DNA of 64,000 bases, taken from contig CP075895.1 in NCBI GenBank assembly GCA_018604165.1, forward strand, positions 2,351,001-2,415,000. Direction: 5' to 3'. The notes under the pieces are model-generated. The model searched no databases, was not told where the DNA came from, and saw nothing but the letters and a program-made list of their open reading frames with translations. The DNA comes from Chitinophagaceae bacterium LGM1 (GTDB taxonomy: Bacteria > Bacteroidota > Bacteroidia > Chitinophagales > Chitinophagaceae). Shown here one piece after another: positions 51,421 to 62,900 of the stretch. The position numbers were made by a program, and so were the translations under genes. Positions within the stretch are counted from its first letter, which is position 1. Each line of letters opens with the position of its first letter.

Positions 51421-51831
51421 TTAACCGTAATAAGTAAGGCTGCCATGCAGCTTGAAGAGGGGTATGTTTTGCCACAAGCCCGGCGGGGCATTGGGCATAT
51501 AGCTAACGCGTGTAGCAACTGCATAGTCGCTAACTGCATTTACTGTATTGTAAACAGGACTTGGGGCAACCCATTCTGCCGATGCCAGTTTCAGTTTGAA
51601 AAAGTCAACCACATTCTGGTCAATCTCTACCTTAGCGGCTATTACTTCGTCTTTGCAGCAGCCGTCTTCTTCTTCAGGTATATCGCTGCAGCTATCGCCA
51701 CTGCAACCATCACCCTCGGCATACATACCCCACGACTCAAGCTCATCACCACAATAGTGCATATTTATCATTACCCCCGACATTGCCAGCAGGTAGATAA
51801 ACATTATGGGTATGACGATGAGCCTTTTCAT
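51421..51831 (-). CDS. HYC_CC_PP family protein
   Basis: A 136-residue protein that shows the defining motifs of the HYC_CC_PP family in order: MHYCGDEL (HYC), a Cys-rich segment with GCSGDSCSD, DGCCKDEVIAAK (CC) and NAPPGLWQN (PP). It has an N-terminal membrane/signal segment. These proteins occur with HMA and TonB-receptor genes in Bacteroidota and are probably involved in metal handling. It is the first gene of the leftward three-gene operon; a 93-bp gap separates it from the HMA gene. Confidence 0.87.
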   Translation of the reverse strand: MKRLIVIPIMFIYLLAMSGVMINMHYCGDELESWGMYAEGDGCSGDSCSDIPEEEDGCCKDEVIAAKVEIDQNVVDFFKLKLASAEWVAPSPVYNTVNAVSDYAVATRVSYMPNAPPGLWQNIPLFKLHGSLTYYG

Positions 51832-51926
51832 TGACCGTACAAAGATACATGATTGAATTGTTAATAATATTGGAAAAGGATTATAAGATTATGGGCACGA
51901 TTTATAGTATTTTGTGGTAGCGAATT

Positions 51927-52319
51927 ATGATAAATCCTTTTACAATAGGTGATACAAAAGAATACCGCCACTTGGTAACTGCGGCAGATGCTGCCAGTTT
52001 TACCAGTGGAGAGGTGCATAATGTGTATAGCACGTTTGCACTAACGCGCGATGCCGAATGGGCAGGCAGGCTCTTTGTGCTGGAAATGAAAGAAGCAGAT
52101 GAAGAGGGCATTGGCACTGCTGTAACGGTTACCCATCACTCCCCAGCGTTGATGGGGCAAGAAGTATTGTTTACCGCCACACTGGCTGAAGTAAATAAAA
52201 ATGAAGTAGTTGTTGACTTTACCGCCACCGTAGGCACACGCCTGATAAGCAGCGGCAAAACATGGCAAAAGATTCTGAAGCGCGAGAAGCTGGATAGGTT
52301 ATTTGAGAGTTTACAATAA
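51927..52319 (+). CDS. Hotdog-fold thioesterase-like protein (FlK-like)
   Basis: A 130-residue hotdog domain: KEYRHLVTAADAASFTSGEV, STFALTRDAEWAGRLFVLEM, GIGTAVTVTHHSPALMGQEV, VLFTATLAEVNKNEVVVDFT. The GTxVxVxHxxPALxG core and following strand match FlK-type/acyl-CoA thioesterases. Substrate unknown. It is a lone gene, convergent with a GDSL/SGNH hydrolase. Confidence 0.8.
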   Translation: MINPFTIGDTKEYRHLVTAADAASFTSGEVHNVYSTFALTRDAEWAGRLFVLEMKEADEEGIGTAVTVTHHSPALMGQEVLFTATLAEVNKNEVVVDFTATVGTRLISSGKTWQKILKREKLDRLFESLQ

Positions 52320-52922
52320 TTACCCCTGCAACACTTTAGCCACCATTGGCGCAAGCCTCTCTGCCCATATTGTATATTCTTTACCGCTTGGGTGCAGGCC
52401 ATCCTCTGCAAGGTAGGCGGGTGTTGTGCCGTTTTTGCGGGTACTGTCGGTTATATCAAGGTAGTTGCATTTGTGTGCCAGCGTTATTGCTTTGCAGGCA
52501 GCGTTGTAGGCATCTATGTCTTTGGCTATTTGCACCCTGTCCCTGCCTTCGGCAAAGGGTGTTACACCCCAGTCTGGTATGGAGAGTACAAATACATTTT
52601 GCGTATGCCCGTTGGCGTAGCGTATGGCAGTATCCAGCAGTTGGGTGTATTCTTCTTTGTAGTTGTCAATGCTACGCCCTCGGTATTGGTTGTTTACACC
52701 AATCAGCAGTGTTACAAAACTGAATGTATCTTTTATTGCACGCTCTTTAATAGCAGCAGCCAGTTCATCAGTCGTCCACCCTGTAGTAGCAATGATGATG
52801 GGTTCTTTCACCTTAATACCTTGCACATTAAGCATCGCTACCACTTGATGTGGAAAGTTATTGGCAGCAGGCACTTGTTCACCTATCGTATAAGAATCGC
52901 CCAGCGCGAGGTATGTGTGCAT
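52320..52922 (-). CDS. SGNH/GDSL hydrolase
   Basis: The start at 52922 (MHTYLALGDSYTIGEQVPAA) is the family's usual N-terminus; upstream residues are spacer. Block I is ALGDSYTIGE (catalytic Ser), block III GVNNQYRG (the oxyanion Asn), block V DGLHPSGKEY (catalytic Asp and His). All three catalytic residues are present, so it is probably active as an esterase or lipase on acylated substrates. No signal peptide, so it is cytoplasmic. It is convergent with the hotdog gene at 51927. Confidence 0.88.
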   Translation of the reverse strand: MHTYLALGDSYTIGEQVPAANNFPHQVVAMLNVQGIKVKEPIIIATTGWTTDELAAAIKERAIKDTFSFVTLLIGVNNQYRGRSIDNYKEEYTQLLDTAIRYANGHTQNVFVLSIPDWGVTPFAEGRDRVQIAKDIDAYNAACKAITLAHKCNYLDITDSTRKNGTTPAYLAEDGLHPSGKEYTIWAERLAPMVAKVLQG

Positions 52923-52971
52923 TATTTGTGATTTGTTATTTGGGATTTGTGATATAAAACTGTTTTCACTG

Positions 52972-53154
52972 TTATTTTTTCTTCCAACTCTCAATCATCT
53001 TTTTCACTTCACTGTGTGGTATCCCTTTACCCTCTTCAATCTCTTTCATCCCTTTCTCTATCTTATCAATCACAATCAATTTCTCAAACAACTCATCCAA
53101 ATGAAAATCCTGCGGCATATTTTTAAGAGCCTGAAGTACTGTTTCTTTTGTCAT
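52972..53154 (-). CDS. Small orphan antitoxin-like protein
   Basis: A 60-residue helical protein: MTKETVLQALKNMPQDFHLD, ELFEKLIVIDKIEKGMKEIE and a basic tail with EVKKMIESWKKK. This resembles the short antitoxins that sit before RelE/ParE genes in Bacteroidota. No toxin gene follows: the next downstream gene is the SGNH hydrolase 50 bp away. It may be a relic or a free antitoxin. Confidence is low to moderate. Confidence 0.5.
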   Translation of the reverse strand: MTKETVLQALKNMPQDFHLDELFEKLIVIDKIEKGMKEIEEGKGIPHSEVKKMIESWKKK

Positions 53155-53235
53155 GACTACACACTATTAAACTTGTTGTTATTGGGCATTTGAAGTTTGT
53201 GATTTTTACTTTTTTGAATTTTGACTTTTGAATTT

Positions 53236-54609
53236 TTAATTAATAAACACAGTTTTAATATTCACAAACTCTCTGATACCAAATATACTCAATTCCCTGC
53301 CATATCCGCTTTGCTTTACACCACCGAAAGGCAAGCGGGGGTCAGAGTGTACAAAGGCATTTACAAAGCAGTTGCCTGCTTGCAATTGTGTAGCTGCTAT
53401 CTTCTCTGCCCTTACTCTGTTTTTACTGAATATACCAGCCCCCAATCCGTAGATGCTGTCGTTGGCAAGGCGTACGGCATCTGCTTCGTCTCTGGCTTCT
53501 ATAATAGCAGCTACAGGACCAAACAGTTCTTCATCATACGCAGGCATTCCTTTTTTTACATTCGTCAGCACCGTAGGCGGATAGTATGCGCCATCGTTTT
53601 GTGGTATGTAACCACCGCACAATAGTTTTGCGCCCATGGCTATGCTTTGCTGTACTTGTAGGTGCAGTTGGTCGCGCAAATCGTGGCGAGCCATAGGGCC
53701 TATTTTATTATCCATATCCATGGGGTCGCCAAAGCGTGCTGCTTCCATTTGTTGTACGAATGCTTGTTCAAACACTTTCTTCACCGCCTTCTCTACAATA
53801 AAGCGTTTGGCAGCTACGCAACTCTGTCCGCTGTTTACCAATCTGCCATCAACGCATGTTTTAACAGCCAGTTGCATATCTGCATCTTTCAGTATGATGT
53901 ACGGGTCGCTGCCGCCTAGTTCCAACACTTGTTTTTTGATGTGTTTAGCTGCAGCCATAGCTACTTTACTGCCCGCACCTGTACTGCCCGTAAAAGTGAT
54001 GGCTGCTACTACAGGATTAGCTATCAGCTCTTCTACACGTGCCGATGGCAGCAACAATGTTTGCAATAATCCTTTTGGCGCACCTGCATCTTTCACTACT
54101 TTCTCTATAGCCAACGCGCAACCACTTATGTTGGATGCATGTTTCAACAACATCACATTACCTGCCATCACAGCAGGTGCCATAGCGCGGAATACCTGCC
54201 AATAAGGGAAATTCCATGGCATGATGGCAAGCACCACACCTAACGGTTGAAACGATACATAACTCTTGCGCGCGTCTGTTTTTACTATCTCATCTTTCAG
54301 AAAGGCAGCTCCGTTTTTGGCATAAAACTCAAATGTAAAAGCACATTTCTCTACCTCTGCAAGGCTCTGTGCAATGGGCTTGCCCATTTCAGCCGTTGCC
54401 AGCTTGGCTAACTTATCCTTGTCTTTGCGTATCTGGGCGGCTATCCGCTTCATAAAGGCAGCACGCTCCCTCAACGATAATCCACCCCACTCACCAAATG
54501 CCTGCTGCGCCTGCTTTAGCTTGTTTGATACTTTTTTTTCATCATATATCTCATAATCGCCCAATACCTTGCCCGTAGCGGGGTTGATGGAAACAAGCCT
54601 GTCTGTCAT
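53236..54609 (-). CDS. NAD(P)-dependent aldehyde dehydrogenase (succinate-semialdehyde dehydrogenase type)
   Basis: A 457-residue aldehyde dehydrogenase with all hallmarks: MPWNFPYWQVFRAMAPA (Asn133 in the PWNFP motif), ITFTGSTGAGSKVAMAA, LELGGSDPYIIL (Glu230) and the catalytic NSGQSCVAAKR (Cys264), plus FGPVAAI. The SINPATGKVLGDYEIYDEKK start and overall length fit the GabD/succinate-semialdehyde branch. Enzymatic role likely oxidation of a semialdehyde; the exact substrate is uncertain. It is a single gene. Confidence 0.88.
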   Translation of the reverse strand: MTDRLVSINPATGKVLGDYEIYDEKKVSNKLKQAQQAFGEWGGLSLRERAAFMKRIAAQIRKDKDKLAKLATAEMGKPIAQSLAEVEKCAFTFEFYAKNGAAFLKDEIVKTDARKSYVSFQPLGVVLAIMPWNFPYWQVFRAMAPAVMAGNVMLLKHASNISGCALAIEKVVKDAGAPKGLLQTLLLPSARVEELIANPVVAAITFTGSTGAGSKVAMAAAKHIKKQVLELGGSDPYIILKDADMQLAVKTCVDGRLVNSGQSCVAAKRFIVEKAVKKVFEQAFVQQMEAARFGDPMDMDNKIGPMARHDLRDQLHLQVQQSIAMGAKLLCGGYIPQNDGAYYPPTVLTNVKKGMPAYDEELFGPVAAIIEARDEADAVRLANDSIYGLGAGIFSKNRVRAEKIAATQLQAGNCFVNAFVHSDPRLPFGGVKQSGYGRELSIFGIREFVNIKTVFIN

Positions 54610-54703
54610 CGGAATAAATCTTTGTAAACAAAATTAAACAACCCGCTCGGTACAAAAGGTTTACTATTTTTGATGCCCGTATAAATTAACAGTTGTTTCA
54701 GAC

Positions 54704-56110
54704 ATGGTTATTGATAAGATAAAATTCGGCACCGACGGATGGCGTGCCATTATTGCACAGGATTTCACAGTATATAATGTAGCGCGCGTTACGAAAGGAC
54801 TCTCTCATTGGTTGCTACAACGTACCGACCGCCCTACGGTAGTATTGGGGCACGATTGCCGATTTGGCGGGCCCTTGTTTACCGATATGGTAGCGAGGGT
54901 ATTATGCGCCAATGGCATACAGGTAAAAATGGCAAAAGGCTTTGTGAGCACACCTATGATATCTTTCGGGGTGCAGCAGATGGGTGCACAGCAGGGTGTT
55001 ATCATCACGGCATCGCACAATCCGCCAACATATAATGGTTATAAACTGAAAGGCGCGCATGGTGGCCCGTCGAACCCTGCCGATATTGCAGCGGTAGAAG
55101 CATTGATACCTGATACAGTAGATATACCAAAAGAGGGACTGGCATATTGGGAAAAACAAGGGCTGCTTTCGTACATCAATCTGGAAGATATGTATGTGAG
55201 CTACCTGCAAGAAAAATTTGATATTGATGGCTTGAACAAATCGCCTTTCAAACTGGCGTATGATGCCATGTACGGTGCAGGGCAAAATGTAATGCGAAGA
55301 TTGTTTCCTACATCTGTAATGATACATTGTGAAGACAACCCCGGCTTTAAAGGACAAGCACCCGAACCGCTTGATAAAAACCTGCAAGAGTTGGCTAAGA
55401 CCGTTGCTACCACACCCGAAGTAAAAATAGGGTTGGCTACCGATGGCGATGCCGACCGCATAGGGCTGTATGATGAAGATGGCAACTTCGTAGATGCCCA
55501 CCACATCATACTACTGCTGATACATTACCTGCACAAATACAAGGGCATGACGGGTAAAGTAGCCGTAGCCTTTTCGGTAACAGACCGTGTGAAGCGTATG
55601 TGCGAGGCGTATGGATTGCCTATAGAGATAACGGCTATAGGCTTTAAATACATCAGCGAGATAATGACGAAAGAAGATATACTGGTGGGTGGCGAAGAAA
55701 GTGGTGGTATAGCTGTAAAAGGACATATACCTGAGCGCGACGGCATCTACGACGGGCTTGCATTGTACGAGTTTATGCATACTACGGGCAAAACCCTGAA
55801 ACAGCTATGCGAAGAAGTGTATGAAGTAGTTGGACGCTTTGTATATGAGCGCAACGACCTGACGCTGGAAAACGAAAAGAAAGAAGCCATCATCAAAAAA
55901 GCGGCAGAGAATGGTTATAGCCAATTCGGCAAATACAGCTTCAACCGTATAGAAACCATAGATGGTATCAAATACCATCTGGATAACGGCGGGTGGATAA
56001 TGCTGCGCGCATCTGGCACAGAACCACTGCTGCGCGTATATGCCGAGGGCAACAGCAAAGAAGAAACGCTGGATATTCTGGAAGATGTGAAGAAGACAAT
56101 TTTAGCATAA
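54704..56110 (+). CDS. Phosphoglucomutase/phosphomannomutase family protein
   Basis: A 468-residue alpha-D-phosphohexomutase with the phosphoserine loop ITASHNPPTYNGYKLKG (Ser104), the metal loop TDGDADRIG, the sugar-binding GGEESGGIAVKGHIPERDGI and a C-terminal phosphate-binding motif near MLRASGTEPLLRVYAEG. It interconverts sugar 1- and 6-phosphates. The specificity (glucose or mannose) is not decidable. It ends in a strong hairpin and is divergent from the aldehyde dehydrogenase. Confidence 0.9.
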   Translation: MVIDKIKFGTDGWRAIIAQDFTVYNVARVTKGLSHWLLQRTDRPTVVLGHDCRFGGPLFTDMVARVLCANGIQVKMAKGFVSTPMISFGVQQMGAQQGVIITASHNPPTYNGYKLKGAHGGPSNPADIAAVEALIPDTVDIPKEGLAYWEKQGLLSYINLEDMYVSYLQEKFDIDGLNKSPFKLAYDAMYGAGQNVMRRLFPTSVMIHCEDNPGFKGQAPEPLDKNLQELAKTVATTPEVKIGLATDGDADRIGLYDEDGNFVDAHHIILLLIHYLHKYKGMTGKVAVAFSVTDRVKRMCEAYGLPIEITAIGFKYISEIMTKEDILVGGEESGGIAVKGHIPERDGIYDGLALYEFMHTTGKTLKQLCEEVYEVVGRFVYERNDLTLENEKKEAIIKKAAENGYSQFGKYSFNRIETIDGIKYHLDNGGWIMLRASGTEPLLRVYAEGNSKEETLDILEDVKKTILA

Positions 56111-56125
56111 AATGTATAATTATTA

Positions 56126-56151
56126 AAAGGGGCTGTAAATACAGCCCCTTT
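56126..56151 (+). terminator. Terminator
   Basis: AAAGGGGCTGTA (56126-56137) pairs with TACAGCCCCTTT (56140-56151) followed by a T-rich run. Confidence 0.85.
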
Positions 56152-56183
56152 CTTTTGCCTATTCTCATCCCTGATTAGCGTTG

Positions 56184-56741
56184 TTATTTCTGTACTACGT
56201 CTTTTCTTGTAGTTTCTACTACTTTGCCTACCTGCCCTATCAACTGGTCAGATAAACCTACTTTCTTAGCACCTGCTACCAAATCAACCACAAACTGGTC
56301 GAAGTCTGCATTGCCTGCTTTGCCGTTCATACGCGGGTGTTTAGCAGGGTCGTGCGCGTCTTTCATGTTCAGCCCTTTGTAGGTGAAGTTTTTAGCACCA
56401 GTAGCCACACAAAAGAAATCGGTCAGGTTGGTGCTTAGTTTCTGGAAACCACTCAGGTTGCCCGATGTTACCTCTGCCAGCAATACGGGGAAGAAGCCAT
56501 TCAGCTTAGGGTCTGCTGCTATTACAAAGATGGTACTGTCAACTACAGAGCGTATGCCGAGGCGGCCTTTCTCTATCATCTGTCCGCTGGCAGACGGGTC
56601 TGCCACCATTTGTGTACCACCCAACGAATCGTATAGCGTCATAGTGGCTGTTGGTGTTGGCGTAGTCATATTGTCGTCGTCTTTTTTGCAGGACGTTGCT
56701 ACCACCAATCCTGCTACTACAATCAAGGCTAACTTTTTCAT
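56184..56741 (-). CDS. Truncated-haemoglobin-like lipoprotein
   Basis: A 185-residue lipoprotein (signal MKKLALIVVAGLVVATSC) with a short linker and then a globin-like body: TLYDSLGGTQMVADPSASGQ, the F/E-helix-like FIVAADPKLNGFFPVLLAEV, FQKLSTNLTDFFCVATGA and the proximal-His-like GLNMKDAHDPAKH. This pattern matches group I truncated haemoglobins (trHbN) but with a lipid anchor, so it would sit in the outer or inner membrane facing the periplasm. It is probably the second gene of an operon with the HMA-like protein (55-bp gap). Function (O2, NO or haem binding) is inferred. Confidence 0.62.
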   Translation of the reverse strand: MKKLALIVVAGLVVATSCKKDDDNMTTPTPTATMTLYDSLGGTQMVADPSASGQMIEKGRLGIRSVVDSTIFVIAADPKLNGFFPVLLAEVTSGNLSGFQKLSTNLTDFFCVATGAKNFTYKGLNMKDAHDPAKHPRMNGKAGNADFDQFVVDLVAGAKKVGLSDQLIGQVGKVVETTRKDVVQK

Positions 56742-56795
56742 ACTCGTTCTGATTTTTTATGGTTTTAAAAAGATGTGTTTAGATATATTGGATTA

Positions 56796-57173
56796 TTAAT
56801 TGACAGGACAGCCCGATTTCATAGCAGCGGCACTTGGCAGGTAGCGTTCTGCTTTGTAATTGCCTGCCTTTTTCAAATCGGCTATTATATTATTAGCATC
56901 TGCCTGAGCAGGATAAAAAGTAAATACAGCTATATTGGTTTCTGCATTGCACAATACGTGGTGTATGCCTTTGTTTGCGTACAGCCATTCGGTTATTTTC
57001 GTAGCATCATCGGCACTTATGTCTTGTTGAAAATCAACCCTAGCCATCACAATGCGTTCAGCATCAGTTATTTGCGGGCGCGTTACCTGGTATATATGTA
57101 CTGCCAGTACAGTAGTACCTGCCAGTAGCAATACGCCAACAGAAATCAGTAGTTTTTTCCATGTCAGTTTCAT
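56796..57173 (-). CDS. Membrane-anchored HMA-like protein without the CxxC motif
   Basis: A 125-residue protein with one N-terminal membrane span (LLISVGVLLLAGTTVLAVHI) and a periplasmic domain with a ferredoxin-like beta-alpha-beta pattern (VMARVDFQQDISADDATKIT, LYANKGIHHVLCNAETNIAV, FTFYPAQADANNIIADLKKA) resembling heavy-metal-associated domains. The usual CxxC is absent; a lone Cys sits in VLCN and another near the C-terminus. It is upstream of the globin-like lipoprotein gene on the same strand. Its role is unknown. Confidence 0.5.
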   Translation of the reverse strand: MKLTWKKLLISVGVLLLAGTTVLAVHIYQVTRPQITDAERIVMARVDFQQDISADDATKITEWLYANKGIHHVLCNAETNIAVFTFYPAQADANNIIADLKKAGNYKAERYLPSAAAMKSGCPVN

Positions 57174-57275
57174 TGTCTTTACATTTTTGTAGTGTACAAA
57201 CAGGTATCGCTACCCCATTAACAAGTACATATACGACAATACTGTGACAATGGTTTTACCCTTTGCAGAAAAAAA

Positions 57276-57305
57276 ATACAGGGATGGTAATTACCATCCC
57301 TGTAT
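57276..57305. terminator. Perfect 30-bp palindromic hairpin
   Basis: ATACAGGGATGGTAA (57276-57290) is followed directly by its exact reverse complement TTACCATCCCTGTAT (57291-57305). It ends the leftward MsrA transcript. Confidence 0.85.
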
Positions 57306-57328
57306 CTGTTGTTCACCGTTGCACCTGG

Positions 57329-58015
57329 TCAGTGTGCAGCCTCTTTCAGCTTATCCTTGAATACTTTTTTAAACTTATCCATCTTGGGCTTTACTACAAA
57401 CTGGCAGTAGCCCTGATTGGGGTTGTCGTTGTAATAGTTTTGGTGATATTCTTCAGCCACATAAAATTTGCTGTATGGGCTTATTTCCGTAACAACGTCT
57501 GAATTGAAAGCTTTCTCTTCGTTCAACTTCTTTTTATAGGCTTCTGCTTTTTGTTTCTGCTCGTCGTTATGGTAAAAGATGGCAGAACGGTATTGCGTAC
57601 CTACATCATTGCCTTGTCGGTTCAGTTGCGTAGGGTCGTGCGCTACCCAAAAGGCTGCCAGCAGCTCATCGTAGCTGATGACTGAGGGGTTGTAGTAGAT
57701 ATTGCAAGCCTCGGCATGGCCTGTTTCGCCAGTGCATACTTGTTTGTAGGTGGGGTTGTCAACATGCCCGCCTATATAGCCGCTTTCTACACGCTCTACG
57801 CCTTTTAGTTGTTGGTACTGTGCCTCTACACACCAAAAACATCCGGCAGCGAAGGTGGCTATTTCGGTTTGTTTGTTTTGCGTAGCAGGTGTTGTATTGT
57901 TCATTTCTTTAAAAGTATTCGATTTTTCGTAATGATTATTGTCTTGCGCGCAGGCGGTAAGCTGTGTTACCAAAGCCAGTAGTGCCGATATTCTGAATGT
58001 CTTCATCATTGCCAT
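57329..58015 (-). CDS. msrA: Peptide-methionine (S)-S-oxide reductase MsrA, lipoprotein form
   Basis: A 228-residue enzyme with a lipoprotein signal (LALVTQLTAC, Cys22). The catalytic motif GCFWCVEA (Cys59, with Cys62) and the conserved GYIGGHVDNPTYKQVCTGET and HDPTQLNRQGNDVGTQYRS are intact. A late GYCQFVV supplies a possible resolving Cys. It repairs methionine sulphoxide (S form) in envelope proteins. The ATG at 58015 is used; it is preceded by another gene-free stretch. Confidence 0.92.
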   Translation of the reverse strand: MAMMKTFRISALLALVTQLTACAQDNNHYEKSNTFKEMNNTTPATQNKQTEIATFAAGCFWCVEAQYQQLKGVERVESGYIGGHVDNPTYKQVCTGETGHAEACNIYYNPSVISYDELLAAFWVAHDPTQLNRQGNDVGTQYRSAIFYHNDEQKQKAEAYKKKLNEEKAFNSDVVTEISPYSKFYVAEEYHQNYYNDNPNQGYCQFVVKPKMDKFKKVFKDKLKEAAH

Positions 58016-58085
58016 GTAAAGTTATAACACTAAATACGGACAACTGTTGCACGGAGATTGTCTGTTGGCAGACAATGGGTTGTAT

Positions 58086-59783
<1,698 letters not shown>

Positions 59784-59917
59784 AGCAGTACAATTTTTTT
59801 ATGAAAAAAATGAGATGCTATCGGTCAGTGCGGGAGCAAGGCTCACATATTGCACGATTGTAAAAGAAAGGATAACGTAACGCCGGATGCGATAGCTGTA
59901 TAAAGATACAAAACTTT

Positions 59918-62900
59918 CTATTTCTTACCGCTCTTACGGGCTGCATCTGCAATGGCTTTGCTGACTGCCTGTCGTTTGCTGTCCGTACCGCTTGGCTCTG
60001 CGCTGTATTCTACTTTTACCCTATAACCTCTCACTCTGGTTTCCGTTGTTGCTTCTTTGGCTATTTCGCTATCTAAATAGGTAAATAGCTGTTCGGGTTC
60101 TAAGATGAGAATAGTGTTTCTGATTTGTTCTTCAAATACCTTTTCTACTGTATCCTTTATAGCTTGCAGGGTTTTCTTATCCTGGCTGCATTCTACTATT
60201 AACTCATATCCAGCATCTATACATTTCTGTATGTTATGCACTTCCCAGTCGCTGCCTGTGGTAACGCATACCTCACAGGCTATCCGTTTGCTGTTTCTCT
60301 CTAAAAGTACATCTACTTTACCTTTGCCATCCGGTGTGGCAGCCTCTATGGTTGCCTTGTAGCCTCGCTGCTCTGCCATCTTTTTAATCCGAAGCTGTAA
60401 GCTTCTATGCAGCGTGTCTGTATGCTGCTGAACAAGTGCTGCTTTGGTTTTTTGTATGTCTTCCTCTTTGAGTTCTGGGACTTGTTGTTGCGGTGTTACT
60501 TGTTTAGGTGTTGTTGGTGTAGGGATATGTACTGCTTCTTTTTCTGCCTGCGGCTCTTTTGTTTCTTCTTGCAGTAGCTTTTCTACTGCTGCTCTTGGTG
60601 TGGCATACTGCTGTCTGGAAAGATTAATAACAGCTTCCTTTATAGCCTCTGCTGCTTGGTGTTCAATTTCTGGCAAGGGTATGGTACTAAGAGAGAAGTC
60701 ATAATCGGGTCTGTCTATTCTGCAAATTGCTTCGCCTGTGTTCAGGCTCTCTAAATCTTTGGCATCGAAAGAAGAAAAGCCGCTATCAAATCTTCTTGCA
60801 TCGGTATCTCCTAATCTAAAACATATCCGTGTGCCTGCATTGGCGACCACGGCACTTGCAAGTTCGCTATCATACTTGGTTAGTTGCTGCATGTCTTGGT
60901 GGGCAAGTATTAATCCTACATGGTACTTTCTTGCACCGCTGAGGATATGCGACATGCTGGGGGTAATGAAATGTTGAAATTCATCAATATAGACAAAGAA
61001 ATCTTTTCTGTCTTCCTTAGCTTGTCGTGCCATGGCTGCCTGATGTATCTTACTGACAATCACAGTGCCAAGTAAGTAACTGTTCTCTGTGCCTATCAGT
61101 CCCTGTGAGAGTTTTACGAGTAATATCTTTTGGGTATCTAGTAGGTGTTCAAAATCAAGGGACTTGTTTTGGGCGACCATGTTCCGTATGAGCTTAGGGC
61201 GTAGGAACGTATCTAATCGTGTCAGTATCGGGCCAATGGAATTGGTCTTTAACAGCGGGTATTCTTTCTGCCAGTAGTAACGGATGTTTGGGTCGCTGAC
61301 TGTTTGTAAAAACTTTTCTCTGAATGGTTTTTCTATGAGAAAGCGTCTGAGGTCTGCCAGTGTACCGCCTGTACTGCTTTCAAGGAGTGCAAGTATGGCA
61401 TTAGCCAGTACTGCATTCATCTGGTCGCCCCAACTGGTACTTAGTCTTTTAAAGACAGCTACAAGGTCAGAGGATAAAATGTCTTTCTCTGTTTCGCTGT
61501 GGGCGGTGCAGAAGTTAAAGCCAATGGGATAATCTCTATCGCTTGGGTCTATGATACAGACATCTTTTCTTCTGTGCTCCGGTATATGCGGCAATACGTC
61601 TTCTATTAACTGGCCGTGGGGATCAAGTATGGCGATTCCATTTCCTAGCTGCATGTCTTGGACTACCATGCTTTGGATAAGGGTACTCTTACCTGTACCT
61701 GTTGCGCCAATAATATGGGTATGCCGCAATCTTTGTGCTGCTTGTATGCTGACGTTTTTCTCTCTGCCTTGATGTTCATTTACGCCGAGTATAAAGGAAT
61801 GTCCCTCTGTTATCTTCGGTGCTTGTTTGGTCTTTCTACGCTCTCGGACGAGTTGTTCTGAATGCAGGCTTTCAGATGGCAGGTGGACAATGGTTGCCAG
61901 TTCTTCTGTGTTTAGAAGCATACCCAAGACATGGCTTTCACGGCGGATGAAGTCGCGCAGTCTATCCATAAAAGATATGTCGGGGTGGATGGGTATGATG
62001 CTGTTACTCTCAGAGAAAAATAAACGCCCGAACGGCTTTTGGATATACTGTGCAAGGTATGTTGCTTCTTCCATGCTCTCTGCCACAGTAGCCACTCGCA
62101 TGGATACGGCGTAAAGCGGACTACTTATTTTCTCCTTAGCCAGTGGCAGCATTTCGGGTGCGTTTTCAAAAAATGGTTTGCCCTCACTATCACTGACACT
62201 GCGTATGATACTCTCTGCCCAAGGATACTGCGTTCCCTGAAAGAGTACCTGTATGATGATTGACTGTCCCTGTTGTAGGTGTTCCAAGGCTGCGAATAGC
62301 CCTATGAACGGGTCAGGGTCAAAGGTAGTAGTCATACAGATGGGTCGGGTGAATTCATCTCTGAGGCCATAGTAGTCTATGGCTGCAAAGCCTGTATCAC
62401 TGCTACAGATGGCGATAATAGGGTCGGCTGTTTCTTTAATAGTACAGGCCGGAAAGTAGGCTTTGATTTGGCTTGCGACTAATGGCGCATCTGTGCCGTA
62501 GCAGGCAAGCTGTAAGGTGGCGGTGTTTTCTGATGTGATTATTTCAAAAGATATGGGATAGCGGCTATCGGATAGGACGATGAGCAAACTTTCCATGTTT
62601 GCCATCTTTACGACATGGCCTTTGGGCAGGGATATGGTAAAGGTTTGCAGTGGTTCGTCGCAGTCAAAAGGGATGGGGTCTAGGAAGATAGGTTCTTCTT
62701 CCTGTATTACTTGCTTAGGGCGAAGTGCCTGCTGTACTTTCTCTGCTACAAAACTGAATATGGTATGTCGTTTGCCATCGTCTTTGACAGGTGCGCTATG
62801 TGGCTTTGTATGGTAATAGAACGGCACAAAGGGTGGTTCGAGGTAGATAGGTGCATCTGCGTACAGCCAGCCTCTGCCAAGCTGTTCCCAATCGTAGAAT

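Noticed and set aside
57276-57305. Operator for the MsrA gene
   Set aside because: The perfect palindrome lies downstream of the stop, where a terminator is expected.
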